Positions 9,394 through 16,489 of a stretch of 64,000 bases of DNA are shown in pieces (within the stretch, counting starts at the first letter, position 1; each line of letters opens with the position of its first letter). A program made the translations under genes and the position numbers. The notes under the pieces are model-generated. The model did not search any database, was not told the DNA's origin, and worked only from the letters and a program-made list of their open reading frames with translations. This DNA is from Nitrospirota bacterium (lineage in GTDB: Bacteria; JACPQY01). The DNA is taken from assembly GCA_016180645.1 (NCBI GenBank), contig JACPAV010000002.1, forward strand, positions 62,001 through 126,000, in the 5' to 3' direction.

Positions 9394-10437
9394 TCAGTCC
9401 GCTCCTCGCGGAGACATCAGCACCGTCCGCACCGGGAAAGGAATCTCGATCCCCTCCTGGCGATAGCGTTTGTGGAGCCGCTTGATGAATTCGTGTTTGA
9501 TGACATGCTGCGACACAAAGTCCTTCCCGCGGAGAATCACGGTGAAATTCACACTGAAATCGCCGAACGTGTGGAAACGAATGAAGGGGTCGAAGGTTGC
9601 AACCCCGCCCTCCACGCCCCGCATGATTTCCCGTCCAGCCTCGCACGTCACCCGCTCGACCTTGTCCAGGTCGGAGCCGTAGGCCACGCCCACCTGAACG
9701 AGGACCGCGAGGTCGGGCTGGGGCAGGGCGTAGTTCGTCACGACGGCCTGCGAAAGTTTCCCGTTGGGGACCACGACAATGTTTCCGGGCAGCGTCCGGA
9801 TCGTCGTCTCGCGCCATCCGATGTCTTCGACGTAGCCCTCGTCCCCCGTGTCGACTCGAACAAAATCCCCGGGCCGGAGCTTGCGAGCCAACGTCAGATA
9901 GAACCCCGCGAAGAAATTGGTCAACGTATCCTGAAGAGCCAGCGCCACGGCCAGGCCGCCGACGCCCAAGGCGGTCAACATCGGCGTGATGGAAATCCCG
10001 AGATGATTCAGAATCATCAGGGCGCCCACCCCGATCACAAAGCCGTTCGCGACATACGTGAGGAGCGACGTCTTGGGGAAATTGGGTATTTTGGAGGCGT
10101 ATTCCCGGATCAGGCCGGTTACGATCCTGACGCCGGCCACCACGAGAGTCACAATGAAGATGGGAATGAGGATCTTGTCGGTTGTGGAGACAGCTACCGG
10201 CGGCAAGTCCGCCACCCTCACCGCCACATAGGCCGCCGCAATCCCAACCCAAACCCACCCGGGGCCTTTGACGGCCTCTACGAGCACATCATCCCATCTC
10301 CACCGGGACCGTCCGGCCCACAGGGAGAGCCGCGCCAGTCCTACGCGAAAGAGGACCGCGCCGGCCAGAACAAGGGCGGCGAACATCCCCACCGCTCGGA
10401 ACGGGGCGGATTCCGCCAAGGCGTGAACCCATTTCAT
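9394..10437 (-). CDS. small-conductance mechanosensitive channel, MscS family
   Basis: About 347 residues with four predicted N-terminal membrane segments, then the MscS core: the pore-lining helix ALGVGGLAVALALQDTLTNF, the beta domain LRPGDFVRVDTGDEGYVEDIGWRETTIRT, VVVPNGKLSQAVVTNY, and a C-terminal alpha/beta domain. It releases solutes on hypo-osmotic shock. The ATG at 10437 is chosen because it follows the preceding lipoprotein stop by 4 bp. An upstream in-frame start at 10491 would overlap that gene by 50 bp. Confidence 0.93.
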   Translation of the reverse strand: MKWVHALAESAPFRAVGMFAALVLAGAVLFRVGLARLSLWAGRSRWRWDDVLVEAVKGPGWVWVGIAAAYVAVRVADLPPVAVSTTDKILIPIFIVTLVVAGVRIVTGLIREYASKIPNFPKTSLLTYVANGFVIGVGALMILNHLGISITPMLTALGVGGLAVALALQDTLTNFFAGFYLTLARKLRPGDFVRVDTGDEGYVEDIGWRETTIRTLPGNIVVVPNGKLSQAVVTNYALPQPDLAVLVQVGVAYGSDLDKVERVTCEAGREIMRGVEGGVATFDPFIRFHTFGDFSVNFTVILRGKDFVSQHVIKHEFIKRLHKRYRQEGIEIPFPVRTVLMSPRGAD

Positions 10438-10441
10438 GATG

Positions 10442-11233
10442 TCAGGGGAATGGGTTGACGGCGCCGCCGCCTGGATGCCTCGCCGGGTCAAGATCTGCGG
10501 CTGGAGATTCGATGGAGCTCAGAACGAATTGCACCCGTCGATTCCACCGCCAGACATCCTCGCCCTCACCCTCCTTCAGGGGGAGTTCCTCGCCGAAGCT
10601 GATCACCCGCAGCCGGTTCGGATCGATGCCGAGGGCTTCCCAGTATTGGCGAACGGCCACCGCCCTTCGTTCACCCAGCGCCAGATTGTATTCGTTTGTT
10701 CCGCGCTCGTCGCAGTGGCCCTGAACATCCAATGAGACAGCCGGGTGATTGAGCATCCAAGCCGCGGCCCGCTTCAGGCTGTCCCGTGCATCATCGCGCA
10801 AGGCAAAGTCGTTGAAATCAAAGTAGACCCGTGGGAGGGCAAGCTCGGAATCGGGTTTTCCAAGGTTATTGGAGGTCAGTAGGACCGTCTCGAAGTCCGG
10901 TTCCGGGGCCGGGCTTTTCTCAACCTCATTCTGCGTTTCCGGTCGAGGGGACACCGGGGGAATACGGTCCAGCCAGGATTTCGCCTCGATAGCCAGGGAA
11001 CGCGCTTCCTCATATTTCTTGTCTCGCATTTTTTGTAGGGCCTGATCGAGGAGGGCTTCCGCTTTTCCGTATTCCTCCCCGTGCGAGGTCTCGGCGCCCC
11101 TCTCCCTCGCCGACTTCAGGGCGGCCTGGGCATCCGCCATTTCCTGGAGGGGGGATTTCGGGCCGCACGAGGAGAGCAGGAAGAGGAGCACAAAAGCCGC
11201 GATCATGAACAGATAGGGGAGGATCTTCTCCAT
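10442..11233 (-). CDS. Pal-like OmpA-family lipoprotein with N-terminal DUF4398-type helical region
   Basis: About 263 residues from MEKILPYLFM, chosen because AGGA lies 8 bp upstream. The lipobox LLSSC predicts acylation and envelope location. Residues 25-90 are a helical region, ADAQAALKSARERGAETSHGEEY..., typical of DUF4398 lipoproteins. The C-terminal OmpA/Pal peptidoglycan-binding domain contains QGHCDERGTNEYNLALGERRA and NRLRVISFGEELP. It likely tethers the outer membrane to peptidoglycan. A close paralogue lies at 23922-24707. It is first or second in the minus-strand osmotic-stress group. Confidence 0.88.
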   Translation of the reverse strand: MEKILPYLFMIAAFVLLFLLSSCGPKSPLQEMADAQAALKSARERGAETSHGEEYGKAEALLDQALQKMRDKKYEEARSLAIEAKSWLDRIPPVSPRPETQNEVEKSPAPEPDFETVLLTSNNLGKPDSELALPRVYFDFNDFALRDDARDSLKRAAAWMLNHPAVSLDVQGHCDERGTNEYNLALGERRAVAVRQYWEALGIDPNRLRVISFGEELPLKEGEGEDVWRWNRRVQFVLSSIESPAADLDPARHPGGGAVNPFP

Positions 11234-11278
11234 CGGATGGTCCTGTTTCCGCTCCCTCATCGCATCCCCCCCACCCGA

Positions 11279-11581
11279 TCAAGATTCATCGGAATTCGAA
11301 TCTTCTCCGCCGGTCTGCCAATACAGGGACATGGCCATGGTCATGATGGAGAACGTCGACCCCACGTCGGACCCGAGGAGCGTACACCATTGGGCCAGCA
11401 TCGACGGCCCTGGCACGCGTTGGCCGGTTTCGACCAACCCAACATATCTGACGGATACCCCGACCGCTTCGGCGACGGCTTTCTTCGAGTAGCCCTGCGC
11501 GATCCGTCTATCCCGGAGTATTCCTCCGATGCGGTTGGCCACTTCCCGGCGCGTCAAAACCGTGGTGCTCGGCGTTCCCAT
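11279..11581 (-). CDS. XRE-family helix-turn-helix regulator
   Basis: A 100-residue DNA-binding protein. Residues 10-65 form a Cro/C1-type HTH (ANRIGGILRDRRIAQGYSKK, AEAVGVSVRYVGLVETGQR). It is 45 bp upstream of the Pal-like gene on the same strand and may control the envelope/trehalose group below it. Target and signal are unknown. Confidence 0.8.
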   Translation of the reverse strand: MGTPSTTVLTRREVANRIGGILRDRRIAQGYSKKAVAEAVGVSVRYVGLVETGQRVPGPSMLAQWCTLLGSDVGSTFSIMTMAMSLYWQTGGEDSNSDES

Positions 11582-11658
11582 GACTCCAGTCTGCGCGAAG
11601 CGGCGTCATGCGACTTTGCGGAAACGCAAAGAATGAAAAAGCTCCGGACCCGTGGCGG

Positions 11659-12399
11659 TCAGGAGACCGGGAGGCCCGGGAGAAATCGATCGACGAAATC
11701 TTTGGGTTGGTGCGGCGCGGCGAGCATCACACGTCCACGTCCGATTCGGACGAAGCCCTTTCCCTTCCATTGATTCAGAATCCGGCTGACCGTGAAAAGA
11801 GTGGTTCCCGCCATCTCGGCCAACTCCTGGCGAGTGAGCGGCAGGTTGATGACAATGCCGGCTTGCACGGGCTTGCCGTGCTCCTCCGCGAGCCTGGCGA
11901 GCACGCGCGCCAGGCGCAATTCCACCCGCTCGGTGGCCATGTAACGGTACTTCTTCTGCATTTCCTCGAGTCGACCGAGTACGATCCGAAGCGCGTTCAT
12001 CGCGATGGGAGGAAAGCGATTCATGAGCCGGATCACCTGGGCACTGTCCCATTCCCATGCGGTTGTAGCCGTGAGGGCCTGGGCGGAAAACGGATAGGTC
12101 TCGTCCCCCAGGATGGCCATCGAACCCAGGACCTGACCCGGACCGATGATTTTGAGTGTCACCTGGCGACCCGCCGAATTCGCCTGGCAGAATTTCACTT
12201 TTCCTTCCCGGAGAATCAGCAATCTCCGGGCGGGGTCTCCTTGGTGGAAGTAGAAGACGCCCCGCGCAATTCTGCGCTGCTTGGCCGGGCGGATGACGGC
12301 TTCCATCGCGGTCTCGCCGACACCCCGGAAAAGACCGACTCTCGGAATGAACCCCGACTTGACCTTTTCCGTGACACGTGCGCCCATGTGCCCGTTCAT
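11659..12399 (-). CDS. Crp/Fnr-family transcriptional regulator
   Basis: A cyclic-nucleotide-binding fold (GVFYFHQGDPARRLLILREGKVKF, IGPGQVLGSMAILGDETYP) is followed by a C-terminal winged HTH (LTRQELAEMAGTTLFTVSRI). About 246 residues from the ATG at 12399; further ATGs lie at 12387 and 12486. The N-terminus lacks the Fnr cysteine cluster, so direct oxygen sensing by an Fe-S cluster is unlikely. It is divergent from the GGDEF gene at 12568, and the 168-bp gap should hold both promoters. Confidence 0.9.
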   Translation of the reverse strand: MNGHMGARVTEKVKSGFIPRVGLFRGVGETAMEAVIRPAKQRRIARGVFYFHQGDPARRLLILREGKVKFCQANSAGRQVTLKIIGPGQVLGSMAILGDETYPFSAQALTATTAWEWDSAQVIRLMNRFPPIAMNALRIVLGRLEEMQKKYRYMATERVELRLARVLARLAEEHGKPVQAGIVINLPLTRQELAEMAGTTLFTVSRILNQWKGKGFVRIGRGRVMLAAPHQPKDFVDRFLPGLPVS

Positions 12400-12567
12400 C
12401 CTACCTGCCCGGAATCGGGTTGCAAGAGGGAGGCGGGGTTTTACGGGGTTCGCTGTTTTGCCGGAACCCGTTTTCGGATGACCCACGGTAACTTGATCGG
12501 GCGCAAAGACATGCCAGGACGTCCGGACTAGCCTTCACGGCGAGGGCAATTCCGAAGGGAGGTCTCC

Positions 12568-13485
12568 ATGAAGCATGTTCTGATCGTTGGGCAAAGTGAA
12601 AACATTTCTCCCTCGTCGAACCGAGTATTCCTTGAGTCGGGGATCCAGGTGTCCAGGGCAATGGACGGGGCCGACGCATTGCGTCTTCTTTACGAGCGCT
12701 CCTTTGACGCAATGCTCCTGCACTTGGGGAGTCCCGAGGACGGCCTGAAAACACTCCGCATGATCCGTCGGGATCTCCGGATTGATCCAATGCCGATCAT
12801 CATTCTCGGCCCGAGTACCGATGGGCACCTCATCCAGAGGGCTCTGTCCGAGGGCGCGGATGGCTTTGTTGGGGGCGTCTGTCCACCCGAAGAGATGTCA
12901 CAGCGGATACGGGGACGCATCCGGCGCAATCGGATGCTGGCCGACCTGAACCCTCTGACGAAGCTGCCGGGAAATGTGGCCATCCTGCGCGAGATTCAAA
13001 AACGGTTGCGGGGAGGTCACCCCTTCGTTGTTGCCGCCTCGGATCTCAAACACTTCAAGGCCGTCAACGATTCCTTTGGGATTCCCTGTGGAGATGCCGT
13101 GATCTGCCAAACGGCCTCCGTCCTGTCCAATTGCCTTCAAGACTACGATGGCCCCTCTGGATTCGTAGGGCACATCGGTGGGGACGATTTCGTGTTTCTG
13201 GCCGACCCCGGTCGCGCGGAGAAGATCGCGGAAGCTATCATCTCATCCTTCACCCAGACGATCGGTAATGTGTTGCTGGGTGTACCCAGACGGATTCTGC
13301 GCGGTCGCGCCGGGGAACTTATCAGCTCTCCGTTTGTCACGATTCACTTGGGTCTTGTTACGAACCGGAACAAGGAGCCGGACCCCCAGGATCTTTTGAC
13401 CCACGCATGCGAGTGGCGCTCCAAGGCGAAGAAGTCCAAGAGCAGCCACTGGGTGGCGGACTGGACATCGTCCTTGGTGCCGTAG
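12568..13485 (+). CDS. pseudo-receiver / GGDEF-domain protein
   Basis: 305 residues. A strong ribosome-binding site (GGGAGG) precedes the ATG by 6 bp. Residues 1-120 have the receiver fold, but the acidic pocket is gone (VLIVGQSEN instead of VDDE), the phospho-acceptor aspartate is replaced (AMLLHLGSP), and the conserved lysine is absent (VGGVCPP). Residues 130-300 are a diguanylate-cyclase-type domain with SDLKHFKAVNDSFG and active-site variant HIGGDDFVFL (GGDDF). A conservative Glu-to-Asp change may leave weak activity or c-di-GMP/GTP binding. It may serve as a phosphorylation-independent c-di-GMP protein. Confidence 0.82.
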   Translation: MKHVLIVGQSENISPSSNRVFLESGIQVSRAMDGADALRLLYERSFDAMLLHLGSPEDGLKTLRMIRRDLRIDPMPIIILGPSTDGHLIQRALSEGADGFVGGVCPPEEMSQRIRGRIRRNRMLADLNPLTKLPGNVAILREIQKRLRGGHPFVVAASDLKHFKAVNDSFGIPCGDAVICQTASVLSNCLQDYDGPSGFVGHIGGDDFVFLADPGRAEKIAEAIISSFTQTIGNVLLGVPRRILRGRAGELISSPFVTIHLGLVTNRNKEPDPQDLLTHACEWRSKAKKSKSSHWVADWTSSLVP

Positions 13486-13674
13486 AATCCACACCCAGCG
13501 GCCGGCATTCTGCCAGGGCCGCCCCGGTCAGAGGACTTCACCGCACCCCGTCGGGTAGGGTTGGGGAAGCGCGGGCCGACTGCACGTCGGATCAGACGGT
13601 CCGGGGCTGGATCGTGATCAAGGCCGGCGGGGGCAGGGCAGAATGAGGTCCGCTACCGGTGCGGGTTACGGGGA

Positions 13675-14322
13675 TCAGCGCGCCATGCGGCCCTTTTCGC
13701 CGCCGGGACGATAGGCAATATCATCCTCGGTCCCGGGCTGCCCGTCCTTCCCCGCGCTGGACAGCCGGAATCCATCCGCCCACGCCTGATAAAGAAACGG
13801 CCGACCCCACGAATCGAGTATCTTCTTCATTTCCATCGGGTCCGACGGGTTGATGAGCGCCTCGATGGATTTCGGATAGGCACCCTTTTCCTGATGGTAG
13901 TTGCGGATCATTTCGACCACCCCTTCCGGGTTCTTGTCGGACCCCGGCTGGGATTTGAATCCTCTCTGAACGAGAAAAGCGCCCGCCGTTACGGCGACGA
14001 ACAGGGCGATGCCCGCCGGGATGGCGACATAGGGCAGCACCGCGCGGAGGTCCACGTGTGGGAGCTTGAACCGAGAGGCGTCGATTACCCGTCCACCGGG
14101 AGGTGCGAAGCCTATCTCGGTATGTTTGGCGATCCGGTAAGCGTCCACCGCACTCCAGATCCACACCCCTAACGAGATGAGAGTTCCCAAGGGTGGGAAA
14201 AGAAGCGCGGAGAGCAGGGCGCCGGCCATGAACGAAAGGCCTCTTCCCCATCGGCGACAGTAGAGTTGGCCGAGACCTGGAATGAGGGCCGAGAGAATCG
14301 CGGCAAGAGTAGGATCTTTCAC
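13675..14322 (-). CDS. TM2-like membrane protein fused to a GspG-type pseudopilin C-terminal domain
   Basis: 215 residues from a GTG at 14322, 2 bp after the lemA stop. Residues 1-60 contain paired hydrophobic helices (LSALIPGLGQLYCRRWGRGL, FPPLGTLISLGVWIW) of the TM2/DUF5683 kind. A further membrane segment lies near residue 105. The last 85 residues match the globular end of type II secretion major pseudopilins: GVVEMIRNYHQEKGAYPKSIEAL, DSWGRPFLYQ, AGKDGQPGTEDDI. No prepilin peptidase site is visible. Role unknown; co-occurrence with LemA and TPM proteins suggests a membrane-associated function. Confidence 0.72.
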   Translation of the reverse strand: MKDPTLAAILSALIPGLGQLYCRRWGRGLSFMAGALLSALLFPPLGTLISLGVWIWSAVDAYRIAKHTEIGFAPPGGRVIDASRFKLPHVDLRAVLPYVAIPAGIALFVAVTAGAFLVQRGFKSQPGSDKNPEGVVEMIRNYHQEKGAYPKSIEALINPSDPMEMKKILDSWGRPFLYQAWADGFRLSSAGKDGQPGTEDDIAYRPGGEKGRMAR

Positions 14323-14324
14323 GG

Positions 14325-14903
14325 CTACTGGAATTTGACTTCGGGGACTTCCTTCTTCGCCTCCGGAACTTCGTAATACGGGTATGGACCCAGCCCGATG
14401 GAAGAGGCGATCACGTTCCCCGGGAAGCGGCGAAGGCCGGCGTTATACTCTCTGACGCCGTCGTTGTATCGCTTGCGCTCGACGGCGATTCGGTTCTCGG
14501 TTCCCGCCAATTCGTCCTGTAAGGCCATGAAGTTCTGGTTCGCCTTGAGGTCAGGGTAACGCTCAACCACGACGAGGAGACGCGACAGAAAGGAAGACAT
14601 CTCGTTCGCGGCCTTGATTTTCCGGTCGATGGTTCCCGCGCCGCCCAGCTTGGCGCGCGACTCGGCAATGCCGGTAAAGATCTCTTTCTCGTGCGTGGCG
14701 TATCCCTTCACGGTATTGACCAGATTGGGGATCAGATCGCTTCGCCGTTGAAGCACGTTCTCGACCTGCGCCCACTGGCCCTTCACGCCCTCTTCCATGG
14801 TGACGAACCGATTGCGAGTCGATATGACATAACTGCAACTCCCGATGCCCATGACGGCCAGGAGCCCCAATGTGATCCCCGCGACAATCCACCCTTTTTT
14901 CAT
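14325..14903 (-). CDS. lemA: LemA family protein
   Basis: 192 residues from the ATG at 14903, chosen for the AGGAGG 6 bp upstream. One N-terminal membrane anchor (WIVAGITLGLLAVMGIGSCSY) precedes a long helical domain: GVKGQWAQVENVLQRRSDLIPNLVNTVKGY, NQNFMALQDELAGTENRI, RYNDGVREYNAGLRRFPGN. Relatives are membrane-associated proteins of uncertain function, often paired with TPM-domain genes as here. Confidence 0.93.
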   Translation of the reverse strand: MKKGWIVAGITLGLLAVMGIGSCSYVISTRNRFVTMEEGVKGQWAQVENVLQRRSDLIPNLVNTVKGYATHEKEIFTGIAESRAKLGGAGTIDRKIKAANEMSSFLSRLLVVVERYPDLKANQNFMALQDELAGTENRIAVERKRYNDGVREYNAGLRRFPGNVIASSIGLGPYPYYEVPEAKKEVPEVKFQ

Positions 14904-14957
14904 CACTTCCTCCTTCCTACTGTAACCTCTCGAATGAGAAACCACCCATCGATCTTA

Positions 14958-15752
14958 TTACCAGCGTCCACCGGCTCCTCCGCCTCCGAAGCCTCCTCCA
15001 AGACCCCCTCCGAATCCGCCCCCAAATCCGCCGCTCCCGAATCCTCCACCGAATCCACCGCGCGTCAGGGATCCCATCATGAAAAATGGGAGGAGACCGA
15101 ATCGCCCCCGGCCAAGCAGTAGGGGCAACAAGACGAAAAGGAGAAGCGGCAGCCCCCCCATGAGGCCGAATCCTCTCCGTCGTGGCCGTCTTTGAGACTG
15201 GAGATCCCGCGTCGACGCAAGACTCTCGAGCGAGATACCCCTGGCCCCGGCGATCTCCCCGGCCAGTAGAAGGGTCCCGTTTACGATCCCGGCCGCGAAG
15301 TCGCCCCGTCGAAAATACGGCAGGATCTCCTGATCGCGTATGCGGCCCACTTTGCCGTCCGGAAGAATCTCCTCCACGCCGTATCCCGTGGCAATGAACA
15401 TCTCACGGTCCTTCAGCGCCGCCAGGAAAACGATCCCATTGTCTTTCCCCTTTTTCCCCACGCCCCACTTCTGCCCGAACTCGACGGCATAATCCGCGGC
15501 CGGGACGCCGTCTGTGGAATCGATGACGACGACGGCCACTTGGGCTCCCGTCTTCTGCTCGAGGCCCTGCAACAGGGAATCGAGTTGCCGTCGGACCGAC
15601 TCGGGCACGACGCCCGTGTAATCGCTCACATAGTTCTTGAACGGCACGACATCCGCCCGGGATGGACCGGAGGTGACGCACAGGGCTGAAAGGAGAATCC
15701 CGACGGACAACCCGAACGCGGGCAACGGCGCTCTTTTCCGTCTTCCGCTCAC
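14958..15752 (-). CDS. TPM-domain (YgcG-type) secreted/membrane protein
   Basis: 264 residues. A signal peptide ends near residue 33. A TPM domain follows (VSDYTGVVPESVRRQLDSLL, QVAVVVIDSTDGVPAADYA, GKKGKDNGIVFLAALKDRE, TGYGVEEILPDGKVGRI). Then come one membrane segment (GGLPLLLFVLLPLLLG) and a glycine-rich tail. Its start overlaps the nucleotidyltransferase stop by 4 bp (ATGA), indicating translational coupling. Confidence 0.9.
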   Translation of the reverse strand: MSGRRKRAPLPAFGLSVGILLSALCVTSGPSRADVVPFKNYVSDYTGVVPESVRRQLDSLLQGLEQKTGAQVAVVVIDSTDGVPAADYAVEFGQKWGVGKKGKDNGIVFLAALKDREMFIATGYGVEEILPDGKVGRIRDQEILPYFRRGDFAAGIVNGTLLLAGEIAGARGISLESLASTRDLQSQRRPRRRGFGLMGGLPLLLFVLLPLLLGRGRFGLLPFFMMGSLTRGGFGGGFGSGGFGGGFGGGLGGGFGGGGAGGRW

Positions 15753-16489
15753 TCCACCACCAGGCGATCCAGGTGCTTGACGAGCGTCATCACCTCCGCG
15801 AGATAGGCCTCGAACAACATCGGAATATCCCCGCGTTCCGGATCGTACTCGCCGCCACGCATGGCCCTGACCTTTTCAATGGCGGTGAACCCCAAATGCT
15901 CCGACTCCTGCAACGCAGCCATCAGTTCGCGTCCTTGAGGCGGCGCGCCGGTTCCCCGGAGAAAGAGAAGGTATCGGGCGATACGGAGGAAGGAGGGGAC
16001 GGACAGGATCATGGCTTGCCGAAGCTTCCGGGGCCTCAGGGCCGTTTCGAGCAGAATTTGCCGCAGGTGCAGAAGTTTTCCCCGGGCCTCCCGCTCGCAC
16101 TGGGCACGGACGGCGGCCTTCGATGGCTTCACCTCCGCCAACACATCCATGCCGTACAGAACCCTCCGATGGGCTTGCATCTCGAGAATCTCAATCGGGT
16201 AGACATCCAGGGAGGTTTCAATGTATTCGGGACTCATAACGAGCGGCGTAGCTATCCTGTGTCGCCTCCATTTCGAAACGTGGGGGGCCAGCCGTCCCAA
16301 CTGCCGGTATTCCACCTGATCCAAGACAATCAGTGTGTCCAGAAGCGATCGTTTCGTATCGAACTCTCCTCGCGCGGCGCTGCCGTAGAGGACGATGCTC
16401 TTCAGGTCCTTCTCCAGCAAGCTCCGAACTTGGAGGACGAAGCCGTTCAGCCCTTGCTCCAATTTGGAAGGAAGTCGCCCGATCACCAT
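15749..16489 (-). CDS. nucleotidyltransferase-fold protein, possibly catalytically altered
   Basis: About 246 residues from the ATG at 16489. The start of an NTP_transf_2 domain is seen (SIVLYGSAARGEF). The usual SDxDL acidic pair reads SLLDTLIVL, so the first catalytic aspartate appears lost. The helical C-terminal half (residues 130-240) resembles HEPN-like partner domains, an inference from helix content. It is first in the TPM-LemA-TM2/GspG operon. Its start codon overlaps one possible start of the divergent C25 protease. Confidence 0.7.
   Translation of the reverse strand: MVIGRLPSKLEQGLNGFVLQVRSLLEKDLKSIVLYGSAARGEFDTKRSLLDTLIVLDQVEYRQLGRLAPHVSKWRRHRIATPLVMSPEYIETSLDVYPIEILEMQAHRRVLYGMDVLAEVKPSKAAVRAQCEREARGKLLHLRQILLETALRPRKLRQAMILSVPSFLRIARYLLFLRGTGAPPQGRELMAALQESEHLGFTAIEKVRAMRGGEYDPERGDIPMLFEAYLAEVMTLVKHLDRLVVE

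Noticed and set aside
8054-9466. 470-codon plus-strand frame opposite the ClC gene
   Set aside because: Composition and motif content match an antisense shadow of the transporter.
15749-16489. Toxin-antitoxin pair (MNT/HEPN)
   Set aside because: A single 246-residue protein with nucleotidyltransferase fold lies in an operon with TPM/LemA genes, and no separate short HEPN gene is adjacent.
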